DNA of 58,858 bases, taken from NCBI GenBank assembly GCA_016212695.1, contig JACREX010000147.1, positions 1 through 58,858 on the forward strand, written 5' to 3'. The DNA comes from Bacteroidia bacterium (GTDB lineage Bacteria > Bacteroidota > Bacteroidia > Bacteroidales > GWF2-35-48). Positions 8,818 to 18,860 of the stretch are shown here, piece after piece (the first letter of the stretch is position 1; every line of letters begins with the position of its first letter). Under the pieces are notes generated by a model that made no database searches, was not told where the DNA came from, and saw only the letters and a program-made list of their open reading frames with translations. The translations under genes and the position numbers were made by a program.

Positions 8818-11571
8818 GATTTCCTGAATTTTGGATTTTAATATAGTGTTATCACTTTTTAAAATCGTGTTATCGGATTTGAGTTGTGAATTTTCATTTT
8901 TCAATGTTTCGATTTCTTTTTCCTGGTCGTTAATTTTATTATTAAGTGATTTCACAGCTTCCAGAAGAATTGGTGTGAACTTTTCATATGCAACGCTTTT
9001 ATATCCTTCATTGTCTGTAGTAATCAATTCAGGGAATATTTCTTCTATTTCCTGTGCTATTACACCTATCTGGTGGCCTTTAGGAAAATTTTTATCAACG
9101 AATTCCGAATATTTCCAATCATAGCAGACACCTCTGAGTTTACATATTTTTTCAAGTGAGTTTTCAAGGGTAAGGATATTTGTTTTATATCTTACATCAG
9201 ACCAAGTAGCAGAGCCAGCAGTAATTGTAGCGCCATTTGCCCATATTGTGCCCCCGACCTCGAGAGTATACGTTGTAGGCATTCGGTTGATACCTACTCT
9301 GTCGCCTGAAAAGTCGCCTCCAATCAAAGGTGTAGCGCTTGAGGAATTTTCAATATACAGTTTATTAGAGCCTGTTTCATTAAAGCCTGCTTGGTACCCT
9401 ATAAATACATTGGAAGAGCCGCTACTGAGATTTCCAACTTCATAGCCTATATAAGTATTATAATTTCCTGTAGCGTTGTTCTCAGCAGCGAATGTACCTA
9501 TATAAGTATTATACGAACCTGTAGTAGTCCAACGTCCGGCAACATGACCAAAAAATGAGTTTCCATACCCGTTTGCTGCAGCGCCAGCCCAATTTCCGAT
9601 ATATGTATTTTGTGCGCCATTAGTATTTGCAGCGCCGGAATATGTACCCATACACACATTTGAACTCGCAGTAGTATTCGAATATCCTGCATAGTAACCA
9701 ATAAAAATATTATAATGACCAAGAGTATTTGAATAACCACTATTATTTCCCAAGCAAACATTTATAGTGCCAGTTGTATTATTTCGACCTGCTCCATTTC
9801 CAATAAATGCGTTAAAAAAACCAGATGTATTAGAAAACCCTGTACTATCGCCTATAAAAATATTGCTGTATCCATCGGCATTATTATATCCTGTTTTATA
9901 TCCTATAAAATAATTTTTAGAACCTGCTGTAGTTTTGTATCCGCTTTTATAACCGATAAACGAATTATATAAACCGCTGGTAACAGATTTTCCCGCTTCA
10001 TGCCCGATAAAATAGTTATTTGGCGTTAATTGCATATAACTGGTTTTGCTTGAGGCTCCGATATTTTTTACACCAAATCCCATTGTCGTGTCGGTAGTAT
10101 AAATTCGTGTACTGTCAGAATTTATTAACAAAAAATTATTCGTAAATGCTTTTGTAGAACTTTTCCCGCTAACAGCAAAACAGCCTTTGTTCTGTGCTTT
10201 ACTTGGGTCGTCTTTTACAAAAAAATGAACGCTGTCCTGATAAACCACCATTACGGTTTTCCCTGTTTTGTCTTTTATTTCAAACAAAGGTTCCGTATCA
10301 GCCGCGCTTGAGTCAGCCTGTATTTGTAATCTTCCGGAAGGGACAGTTGTCCCAAGGCCAATTCTCGTTCCATTTTGAAACATCAAAGAATTCCCTAAAG
10401 AATTTGAAGAAATAAATTTAGGAATATAATTCGTATCTCCGTCTGAAAAACCTATTACTGGGCTTGACCATATGGCATTACCCAAAGCATCGGATGTTAA
10501 AATTTTGCCTGAACCTTCGCTATCGTCGGTGATTCGTAAGGTACCATTCAGATGCAATGAAGTAGTTGGGCTTGATGTTCCTATTCCTAAGCGTGAATTG
10601 GCATTATCCCAGAACAAATTAGTATTGCCTCCGAATGTTCCATTATTGTTGAATTGTATATTTCCATTTGATCCGCCTGCAGTATAATCCGGATGCGTGT
10701 GATTGCCTTCCGCTATTGTTCCGGCGCTTGTTCCAAAATCTGCGCTGAAGGTTGTTCCATTCATACTTAAACCTGTCCCGGCCTGATACATTGTATTGCT
10801 GTCTGTCGAGTTTATAGTAAAATTCGGATACATACCCGTAACCGTTGTCGCTCCTGTGCCTGATAAAGTAATGGCCTGATCGGGCTCTGTATTTGTGATG
10901 GTTCCTCCCGTAATATCAATTCCTGTTCCTGCATTATAGGTTGTGTTACTATCTGTGGAATGTATGGTGAAACTCGGATACGTACCCGTTACCGTTGTTG
11001 CGCCTGTGCCTGTTAAAGAGATGGTCTGATCAGGGTTTGTGTTGGTAATGGTAAAATCAGGATATGTGCCCGTGACGGATATCCCGCTGCCATTAGTTAA
11101 TGTTACCAACTGGTTTGGCGAAGTATTTTTAATCGTGTCGTTTGAAATACTTATCCCGTTTCCCGCTTTGTAATTGCCGGGCGAATACAGCGCATACGGC
11201 ACAGATAGCAACTGGTTTGTGCCCATTACCGTATAGTTATTCCCTCCGTTTATATCCAATTCAATCTTGATGTAATAGGAATTATTTCCCCACTCTATCG
11301 TTGAAAAATTACCGGACGAATTTGTGCCATTTCCGACTTCGAGGTTTACCAAACCAAAAGGATTGGTAGTTGCAGAATGTTCCTCGGAATATACAGAAGC
11401 GCCTGTAGCGCTTCCCTGCAGAATGTTTATCCTGAAACTTATATCATGGTTTGGAATAACTGTACCGCTGCTGTTACGCACTACAGCCTGATAATTGAAG
11501 GCATGGGGGGATTGTGCAAATATTGTAGCACTAATCAACAAACTGATAACGGAAACTAAAAACTTTTTCAT
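8755..11571 (-). CDS. Paralogous tail-fiber-like / S74 protein
   Basis: Near-identical N-terminal module to the neighbours; repeats; WSDVRYKTNI...IGVIAQEIEEIFPEL. Start moved from 11637 to MKKFLVSVISLLISATIFAQ. Confidence 0.88.
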   Translation of the reverse strand: MKKFLVSVISLLISATIFAQSPHAFNYQAVVRNSSGTVIPNHDISFRINILQGSATGASVYSEEHSATTNPFGLVNLEVGNGTNSSGNFSTIEWGNNSYYIKIELDINGGNNYTVMGTNQLLSVPYALYSPGNYKAGNGISISNDTIKNTSPNQLVTLTNGSGISVTGTYPDFTITNTNPDQTISLTGTGATTVTGTYPSFTIHSTDSNTTYNAGTGIDITGGTITNTEPDQAITLSGTGATTVTGMYPNFTINSTDSNTMYQAGTGLSMNGTTFSADFGTSAGTIAEGNHTHPDYTAGGSNGNIQFNNNGTFGGNTNLFWDNANSRLGIGTSSPTTSLHLNGTLRITDDSEGSGKILTSDALGNAIWSSPVIGFSDGDTNYIPKFISSNSLGNSLMFQNGTRIGLGTTVPSGRLQIQADSSAADTEPLFEIKDKTGKTVMVVYQDSVHFFVKDDPSKAQNKGCFAVSGKSSTKAFTNNFLLINSDSTRIYTTDTTMGFGVKNIGASSKTSYMQLTPNNYFIGHEAGKSVTSGLYNSFIGYKSGYKTTAGSKNYFIGYKTGYNNADGYSNIFIGDSTGFSNTSGFFNAFIGNGAGRNNTTGTINVCLGNNSGYSNTLGHYNIFIGYYAGYSNTTASSNVCMGTYSGAANTNGAQNTYIGNWAGAAANGYGNSFFGHVAGRWTTTGSYNTYIGTFAAENNATGNYNTYIGYEVGNLSSGSSNVFIGYQAGFNETGSNKLYIENSSSATPLIGGDFSGDRVGINRMPTTYTLEVGGTIWANGATITAGSATWSDVRYKTNILTLENSLEKICKLRGVCYDWKYSEFVDKNFPKGHQIGVIAQEIEEIFPELITTDNEGYKSVAYEKFTPILLEAVKSLNNKINDQEKEIETLKNENSQLKSDNTILKSDNTILKSKIQEIDNLKAEIANIKLSIGTSSNK

Positions 11572-11656
11572 AATTCTAAATTTATTTGTTAATTTATTTA
11601 TTTGATGATGTTCCGATGGATAATTTAATATTGGCAATCTCTGCTTTTAAATTGTC
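11553..11656. repeat. 104-bp identical direct repeat (copy 2) at the S74 paralog junction
   Basis: Same string as 8714-8817; offset 2839 bp. Confidence 0.9.
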
Positions 11657-14600
11657 AATTTCCTGAATTTTGGATTTTAATAAGGTGTTATCATTTTTTA
11701 AAATGGTGTTATCAGATTTTATCAATGTATTTTCCTTTTCGAGATTTTGAATTTTATCATTTAGTTCTTCAATCATTTTCTGCTGTTCCTGCACTGCTTT
11801 TACCAGAGGAACTGTAAATTCTGCATAACGCAAACCATAATAATCTCTTTCATTTTTTGGTTTGTCCACACCGCTGAAATCAAAACCAAGTTCATTGGCT
11901 GCTTTTTCAACATCCTGTGCAACAAATCCTGTTTGCAGTATGGATTCCTTTATTTTTTCAGCGTCAAACAATCGTAACGAATCGGGGGTTTGTAAAAATT
12001 CAGCCAGTTGATTCATATCTAAATGATAGGTTATCGGTTTAAGTTTCATGATAAAAGCAAGGCCCGGCACATTTTCGGCAACATCTTTTTTGAATCGTTT
12101 ATCGGAAAGATTTGTCCATGCCGCATAGCCCCCTATACTGGTAACGGAATTGTTGCCTACTCTGACCTGATTGCTGGCAGTAATGGCAGCGCTGTTACCT
12201 AAAGCAGTGGAGTTTGTATAAGAAGTAGAAACCGGAGAAAAGAATGCTCCGAATCCAAGAGCAGTATTATAATCACCGGTATTGTAATATAATGACCACC
12301 GCCCAATTGCAGTATTTCCATAACCTATACCATAATACATAGCTTGGTCTCCAATTGCAACATTAGAGTTTCCGGTAGTATTACTATACAAAGCAGCATT
12401 TCCTTCGGCAACATTTGAATTACCGGTTGTATTAGAATACATAGCCTGGTAACCGTTAGCTGTATTTTTAGTACCCGTTGTATTAGAATACAAAGCCTGA
12501 TAACCATTTGCAACATGGTATCCTTCAGTATTATTATAAAGCGCCCGATAGCCATTTGCAACATTGTAATTTCCTGCGCCTCCGGTATTAAAATAAAGCG
12601 CCTGATAACCATTAGCAACATTGTTTATTCCTGTTGTGTTTGAATAAAGTGCAAAATAACCATTTGCGGTATTGCCCCATCCTGATGTATTGGAATAACC
12701 TGCCCTGCTGCCAAGGAACACATTGTAGTTTCCATTATTTGTAAATCCTGCAAAAAAACCAAGAAATACATTTTGGTTACCGCCTGTATTTGTGTATCCA
12801 CAACTGTTTCCAATAAAAACATTGCTCTCTCCGGTTGTATTATCCCGGCCTGCCTGGTAACCCATAAATGAATTGTTAGCGCCCGAAGTATTTTGTCTCC
12901 CGGCTTCATACCCTAAGAATACATTGTAGTTTGCATTATTAGTGTATCCGGCATAATAGCCAAGAAATACATTATTATTTCCTGTTGTATTTGTATAACC
13001 CGCCCTGTATCCAAGAGCAACATTCTCATTACCTGAAGAATTACTGTAAAGCGACTGATAACCCATAGCAATATTCCTGTTGCCTGAACTGTTACCTCGT
13101 ATAGCTTCAACACCCACAGCTACATTATATGTCCCAACGGAATTGTAATACAATGAGTTATTCCCCAATGCAACATTATATTCACCGCCTGTATTATATG
13201 CCAGCGACTGATTACCAACAGCTACATTGGAACTCCCTGTATTGGAAATTCCCAAAGCATTTGAACCAACTGCCACGTTACTCTGCCCGTTGCTGTTCCA
13301 GCCCGCAGAATAACCAAGAAAAGTATTGGAGCTGCCATCAATATTATTTTTCCCTGAATTATATCCGACAAATACATTATAATAACCGCTTGTTGTAGCC
13401 AGACCGGTTTCATAACCCATGTAATTATTGTACATACCCGTAGTATTGGCGTTACCCGATTTATATCCAATAAAGTAATTATCAGGAGTAAGTTTCATAT
13501 AACTTGTTTTTGAAGAGACACCGATATTTTTTATACCAAATCCCATTGTCGTGTCGGTAGTATAAATTCGGGTGCTGTCAGGATTTATTAATAAATAATT
13601 ATTGGTAAAACTTTTTGTGTCGCTTTTACCGCTCACTGCAAAACACCCCCTGTTCTGCGCTTTGGCGCCACCCGGGTCTTTCACGAAAAAATGAACGCTG
13701 TCTTTATAAAGCACCATCACCGTCTGCCCGCTTTTGTCTTTTACTTCAAAAATCGGTTCATTATCTAAGGCCGCCAAGTCCTGCTGTATCATGAACCTTC
13801 CCGAAGGCGTGGTGGTGCCGAGCCCGATATAATTTCCATTTTGATATAACAGGGAATTGTCTAAAGAGTTTGCGGAAATGAATTTGGGAATATAATTGGT
13901 ATTACCGTTTGAAGAACCGATTGCCGGAGTTTGCCATGAGCCTACCCCATTGGCATCGGATGTGAATATTTTACCTGCTCCTTCAGAGTCGTCGGTGATT
14001 CGTAAGGTACCGTTCAGATGCAATGAAGCAGTAGGGTTTGATGTTCCTATTCCAAGTCGTGAATTGGCATTATCCCAGAACAAATCAGTATTGCCTCCGA
14101 ATGTTCCATTATTGTTGAATTGCACATTTCCGTTTATTCCGCCTGCCGTATAATCTGAATGAGCGTGATTGCCTTCTGAAACCATACCGGCGCCTGTTCC
14201 GAATACAGCGCTAAAAATGTCGCCTGAAAGCAATAATCCTGTTCCTGCCGAATACGTAGTATTATTATCTGTAGAATTAATGGTGAAATTCGGATACGTA
14301 CCTGTGACCGTTGTTGCGCCCGTACCGTTTAAAGTAATCGCCTGATCGGGATTTGTGTTGGTGATGGAAAAACCGGGATATGTGCCCGTTATGGAAATCC
14401 CATTCCCATTGGTTAAAACTACCGTTTGATCCTGGGCGGTATTAATGATCTGGTTCGAGCCATTAATATTGATACCTGCTCCTGCGCTGTAGGTGGTATT
14501 ATTGTCTGTTGAATTAATAGTATAATTCGGATACGTACCCATGACCGTTGTTGCGCCTGTGCCTGTTAAAGAGATGGTCTGATCGGGGTTTGTGTTGGTA

Positions 14601-15136
14601 ATTGTAAAATCAGGATATGTGCCTGTGACGGATATCCCGCTGCCATTGGTTAATGTTACCAACTGGTTTGGCGAAATGTTTTTAATCGTGTCGTTCGAAA
14701 TACTTATCCCGTTTCCCGCTTTGTAATTACCCGGAGAATACAGCGCATATGGCACAGAGAGCAACTGGTTTGTGCCCATTACCGTGTAATTACTTCCACC
14801 GCTTATGTCTAATTCTATCTTGATGTAATAGGAATTGTTTCCCCAATCAATCGTGGAAAAATTACCTGACGGATTTGCGCCATTGCCTACTTCGAGGTTC
14901 ACCAACCCAAACGGATTGGTAGTTGAAGAATGCTCCTCGGAATACACAAGCGAACCCGTGGAACTGCCTTGCAGAATGTTTATCCTGAAACTTACGTTTT
15001 GGTTTGGAATTACATTGCCACTGTTATTACGCACTATGGCCTGGTAATTAAATGCGTGCGGAACTTGCGCAAAAATATTTTCACTACAGCTTGCACAGAT
15101 AAAACAAAGGACGAGGGGTATAAAAATTGCTTTCAT
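11594..15136 (-). CDS. Paralogous tail-fiber-like / S74 protein, longest repeat region
   Basis: More than 20 [V/I]A[L/N]G-type repeats; LSDKRFKKDV...GFVAQDVEKAANELG S74 signature. Start moved from 15211 to MKAIFIPLVLCFICASC. Confidence 0.88.
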   Translation of the reverse strand: MKAIFIPLVLCFICASCSENIFAQVPHAFNYQAIVRNNSGNVIPNQNVSFRINILQGSSTGSLVYSEEHSSTTNPFGLVNLEVGNGANPSGNFSTIDWGNNSYYIKIELDISGGSNYTVMGTNQLLSVPYALYSPGNYKAGNGISISNDTIKNISPNQLVTLTNGSGISVTGTYPDFTITNTNPDQTISLTGTGATTVMGTYPNYTINSTDNNTTYSAGAGININGSNQIINTAQDQTVVLTNGNGISITGTYPGFSITNTNPDQAITLNGTGATTVTGTYPNFTINSTDNNTTYSAGTGLLLSGDIFSAVFGTGAGMVSEGNHAHSDYTAGGINGNVQFNNNGTFGGNTDLFWDNANSRLGIGTSNPTASLHLNGTLRITDDSEGAGKIFTSDANGVGSWQTPAIGSSNGNTNYIPKFISANSLDNSLLYQNGNYIGLGTTTPSGRFMIQQDLAALDNEPIFEVKDKSGQTVMVLYKDSVHFFVKDPGGAKAQNRGCFAVSGKSDTKSFTNNYLLINPDSTRIYTTDTTMGFGIKNIGVSSKTSYMKLTPDNYFIGYKSGNANTTGMYNNYMGYETGLATTSGYYNVFVGYNSGKNNIDGSSNTFLGYSAGWNSNGQSNVAVGSNALGISNTGSSNVAVGNQSLAYNTGGEYNVALGNNSLYYNSVGTYNVAVGVEAIRGNSSGNRNIAMGYQSLYSNSSGNENVALGYRAGYTNTTGNNNVFLGYYAGYTNNANYNVFLGYEAGRQNTSGANNSFMGYQAGRDNTTGESNVFIGNSCGYTNTGGNQNVFLGFFAGFTNNGNYNVFLGSRAGYSNTSGWGNTANGYFALYSNTTGINNVANGYQALYFNTGGAGNYNVANGYRALYNNTEGYHVANGYQALYSNTTGTKNTANGYQAMYSNTTGNSNVAEGNAALYSNTTGNSNVAIGDQAMYYGIGYGNTAIGRWSLYYNTGDYNTALGFGAFFSPVSTSYTNSTALGNSAAITASNQVRVGNNSVTSIGGYAAWTNLSDKRFKKDVAENVPGLAFIMKLKPITYHLDMNQLAEFLQTPDSLRLFDAEKIKESILQTGFVAQDVEKAANELGFDFSGVDKPKNERDYYGLRYAEFTVPLVKAVQEQQKMIEELNDKIQNLEKENTLIKSDNTILKNDNTLLKSKIQEIDNLKAEIANIKLSIGTSSNK

Positions 15137-15218
15137 AATTTTTTTGATTAAAGGTATTTCTTTGTAAAGATACTGGAATTTTATATAAAAAAAATCAAAA
15201 ATGTTTGTCAAGCAAATA

Positions 15219-15280
15219 AGTACTTAGAGTAAGCTATAGTTTGGAGTACTTAAAGTACATTAGGCACTCAAGGCGCTCCA
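15219..15280. repeat. Nonad-type iterated array with palindromic core upstream of lon
   Basis: AGTACTTAG AGTAAGCTA TAGTTTGG AGTACTTAA AGTACATTA GGCACTCAA GGCGCTCCA; GTACTTAAAGTAC palindrome. Confidence 0.55.
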
Positions 15281-15494
15281 AATTTTAGGCAAGTATTAAA
15301 AAAATAAAATTTTAGGGTGCAATAGTATAATTGGCTTTTATTTATTAAATTGGCACAAGACTTGACAAAAAGGGGGGCACAAAGTTTTGAGAATTACAGG
15401 CAGATAAAGGGAATTGCTTATCTGTCATTCCTGTTTTTAAATAATGTAATGATAAACAGAGTGTCAATTTGTCTGTTTTAAAAGGTTTGACATT

Positions 15495-17948
15495 ATGAGT
15501 TCTGAAATTAATATGGGTTTTTCCGGCATTCTGTTTGGCGATCTGTCCGCCAATACGGAGATAATACCAATTGGCGCCGATGAAATAAAAGATTTTAACA
15601 GTAAAATTGAAATTCCTGATACGCTATCCATCCTGCCGCTGAAGAACACGGTTCTTTTTCCGGGAGTTGTATTGCCCATCAGTGTCGGAAGGAATAAATC
15701 CATCAAACTTCTCAGAGATGCTTACAGAGAAAATAAAATTATCGGAACTGTTTCGCAAAAGGATGTATATGTAGATAACCCGGAGATTAAAGACCTGAAT
15801 ATGGTGGGCACCGTGGCGCAGATATACAAAATCATCGAAATGCCTGACGAGTCTACAACCGTGATAATACAAGGCCTGAAGCGATTCAGGATAGACGAGA
15901 TTATTTCTGATGATCCGTATTTCAAAGCCCGGATAACCAGTCTCGAAGATATAAATCCCCCGGAAAAAGATAAGGAATATGAAGCCCTGGTGGCATCCCT
16001 GAAAGACCTGTCGTTAAAGATCATTCAGTTGTCGCATCATATCCCTCCGGAAGCCTCGTTTGCCGTAAAAAATATTGAGAACTATCCGTTTCTTATAAAT
16101 TTTATCTGTTCGAACAGCGATATAAAACCTATCGAAAAGCAGAAGTTGCTCGAAACCGATGATTTAAAAATCCGTTCAACGCTGCTGCTTGAATATCTGT
16201 CGCACGAACTTCAGATGCTGGAGTTGAAAAATAATATACAATCTAAAGTCAATGTAGAGATAAACAAACAACAGAAAGAATACCTGCTTCACCAGCAGAT
16301 GCGGACGATCCAGGAAGAGCTTGGCGGAAACCCGCTGGAGAAAGAAGCTGAAGAGATTAAGATCAAAGCGAAAGAAAAAAAATGGAAACAGGAAGTGGCA
16401 AAGCATTTTGAAAAAGAACTGGAAAAACTTCAACGGTTAAACCCGGTTGCCGGAGAATATTCCGTTCAGTTGAATTACCTGCAGACCTTACTGGAAATGC
16501 CATGGAATGAATATTCGGAAGATAAATTCGACCTGAAAAATGCAGAGAAGATTTTAGATGAAGATCATTTCGGGCTTGAAAAGGTAAAAGAACGAATTCT
16601 TGAGCATCTCGCCGTATTGAAACTGAAGGGCGATCTGAAAGCCCCGATAATATGCCTTTACGGACCTCCCGGAACAGGAAAAACATCACTCGGAAAATCC
16701 ATTGCCAAAGCGCTGGGACGAAAATATGTGAGAATGTCGCTGGGCGGACTTCACGATGAAGCCGAGATACGCGGGCACAGAAAAACATATATCGGCGCTA
16801 TGCCGGGCAGGATTATGCAGAGTATTAAAAAAGCAAAATCTGCAAACCCGGTTTTTGTTCTTGACGAGATTGACAAGGTGGGTAATGATTTTCGCGGCGA
16901 CCCGTCGTCTGCCCTGCTCGAAGTATTAGATCCGGAGCAGAATTCGGCATTTTATGATAATTACTTGGAGATTGAATTTGATCTATCAAATGTAATGTTC
17001 ATTGCTACCGCCAACACCACTACCACCATTGCCCCCGCTTTGCGTGACCGGATGGAAATCATCAATGTTACCGGGTATATTGTGGAAGAAAAAATTGAAA
17101 TCGCCAAACAGCACATCATCCCGAAGCAGTTGGAAATACATGGATTAAAGAAGGATCAACTTGTATTCAATGATAAAATTATTGAGAAAATCATTGAACA
17201 GTACACACGGGAATCCGGCGTAAGGGAGCTTGAGAAAAAAATCGCAAAAGTTATCCGCAAGCTTGCAAAAAAAATAGCTTTCAACGAAAAATTCAATAAA
17301 AATTTTAGCGCAGGTCATTTTAAAAATATTCTGGGAACGCCGGAATATTTCAGGGAGGCATACCAGGGAAATGAATTTGCGGGAGTTGTAACCGGCCTTG
17401 CATGGACGGCCAATGGCGGCGAGATTTTATTTATCGAAACAAGCGTCAGCAGGGGCAAAGGCAATCTCACGATAACCGGAAACTTAGGCGAAGTGATGAA
17501 GGAGTCTGCGGTGATTGCCCTTGAATATATCAAAGCGCATGCGGATCTGCTGAACCTGCCCGGGAAGATTTTTGAAAACTGGAATTACCATGTACATGTG
17601 CCGGAAGGAGCCATTCCGAAAGACGGCCCCTCAGCAGGAATTGCCATGGTTACTTCGCTGGCATCGGCATTCACGCAACGAAAAGTGAAACCGCATGTTG
17701 CCATGACCGGCGAGATCACGCTTCGCGGAAAAGTGATGCCTGTGGGCGGAATCAAAGAAAAAATCCTGGCGGCAAAACGCGCCGGAATAAAAGAGATCGT
17801 AATTTCTGAAGAAAACAAAAAAGACATTGAAGATATCAAAGCGATTTACCTTGCAGGTTTGAAATTCCTATATGTAAAAACCATCATGGATGTGCTGAAT
17901 ATTACCCTGATGAAAGAGAAGGTGAAGAAACCGGTTAAGTTTATTTAA
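15495..17948 (+). CDS. lon: ATP-dependent endopeptidase Lon
   Basis: 817 aa; [29 protein letters not shown] Walker A and [11 protein letters not shown] catalytic Ser motif. Confidence 0.98.
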   Translation: MSSEINMGFSGILFGDLSANTEIIPIGADEIKDFNSKIEIPDTLSILPLKNTVLFPGVVLPISVGRNKSIKLLRDAYRENKIIGTVSQKDVYVDNPEIKDLNMVGTVAQIYKIIEMPDESTTVIIQGLKRFRIDEIISDDPYFKARITSLEDINPPEKDKEYEALVASLKDLSLKIIQLSHHIPPEASFAVKNIENYPFLINFICSNSDIKPIEKQKLLETDDLKIRSTLLLEYLSHELQMLELKNNIQSKVNVEINKQQKEYLLHQQMRTIQEELGGNPLEKEAEEIKIKAKEKKWKQEVAKHFEKELEKLQRLNPVAGEYSVQLNYLQTLLEMPWNEYSEDKFDLKNAEKILDEDHFGLEKVKERILEHLAVLKLKGDLKAPIICLYGPPGTGKTSLGKSIAKALGRKYVRMSLGGLHDEAEIRGHRKTYIGAMPGRIMQSIKKAKSANPVFVLDEIDKVGNDFRGDPSSALLEVLDPEQNSAFYDNYLEIEFDLSNVMFIATANTTTTIAPALRDRMEIINVTGYIVEEKIEIAKQHIIPKQLEIHGLKKDQLVFNDKIIEKIIEQYTRESGVRELEKKIAKVIRKLAKKIAFNEKFNKNFSAGHFKNILGTPEYFREAYQGNEFAGVVTGLAWTANGGEILFIETSVSRGKGNLTITGNLGEVMKESAVIALEYIKAHADLLNLPGKIFENWNYHVHVPEGAIPKDGPSAGIAMVTSLASAFTQRKVKPHVAMTGEITLRGKVMPVGGIKEKILAAKRAGIKEIVISEENKKDIEDIKAIYLAGLKFLYVKTIMDVLNITLMKEKVKKPVKFI

Positions 17949-18010
17949 CGCTTTATCGGGAACATCTTTTATACTTCAATTGGTCATAAATTAAGATTTA
18001 TACTAAAAAC

Positions 18011-18129
18011 GGGATAAATTATCGCATTTTGAAAAGTTGGTAGTAGTAGTTGGTAGTTTGCAGTAACAGAGCGACTACCAACTACCGCTACCATCTTCCA
18101 ACTCATATTTTGTTGCGGAAATTTACACC
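18011..18129. repeat. Heptad-iterated palindrome with TIR-like ends, between lon and rnhB
   Basis: Left GTTGGTA GTAGTA GTTGGTA; right TACCAAC TACCGC TACCATC TTCCAAC; ends GGGATAAATTATCGCA / TGCGGAAATTTACACC (12/16). Confidence 0.75.
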
Positions 18130-18170
18130 ATCTGCAGTATAATACAAAAGAAATTTATAGCAAAGCAAAG

Positions 18171-18178
18171 TATATTTG
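18171..18178 (+). promoter_or_regulatory. Candidate -7 element TATATTTG upstream of rnhB
   Basis: Matches TAnnTTTG, about 76 nt upstream of the ATG at 18255. Confidence 0.35.
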
Positions 18179-18254
18179 GAATTTAATTTTTTTTAATATT
18201 TTTACATATCTTTTTTATGTATTCTGAATTCCGTAAAGAATAATAATTTGAACT

Positions 18255-18860
18255 ATGGCTGATCTGCACAGTTTTTATAAAAAAGGAGTTACCGAGGCAG
18301 GATGCGACGAGGCCGGAAGAGGCAGCCTGGCAGGCCCTGTATTTGCCGCTGCCGTTATCCTGCCTAAAAATTTCAAATATGCCCTGATAAATGATTCTAA
18401 AAAGCTAAGCGAGAGCGACCGGTATGAATTAAGAGAGATCATAGAAAAAAAAGCGCTGGCCTTTTCTGTAGCCATGGCAGATAATCAAGAGATCGACAAG
18501 ATTAATATTTTAAAAGCCTCTATTCTTGCGATGCACCGGGCTCTTGACAAACTGAAAACAAAACCCAAACACCTGATTATTGACGGCAACCAGTTCAGGA
18601 ATTATAAAAAAATACCACACACCTGTATTGTCAAAGGAGACGGGTTATATTTATCCATTGCGGCAGCATCCATTCTTGCAAAAACTTACAGAGACGACTA
18701 CATGAATAAACTCCACGAAGAATATCCGGATTACGGATGGGATGAAAATAAAGGCTATGCTACAGAAAAACACAGGGCTGCCATTAAAAAACACGGCATA
18801 ACGTCGTATCACCGGAAATCATATAAGCTGCTCGAAACCCAACTGTCGTTTAATTTTTAA
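18255..18860 (+). CDS. rnhB: Ribonuclease HII
   Basis: 201 aa; GCDEAGRGSLAGPVFAAAV motif. Confidence 0.97.
   Translation: MADLHSFYKKGVTEAGCDEAGRGSLAGPVFAAAVILPKNFKYALINDSKKLSESDRYELREIIEKKALAFSVAMADNQEIDKINILKASILAMHRALDKLKTKPKHLIIDGNQFRNYKKIPHTCIVKGDGLYLSIAAASILAKTYRDDYMNKLHEEYPDYGWDENKGYATEKHRAAIKKHGITSYHRKSYKLLETQLSFNF

Noticed and set aside
16363-16788. 141-aa minus-strand ORF antisense to lon
   Set aside because: Lies wholly within lon, no recognisable protein features; likely spurious.
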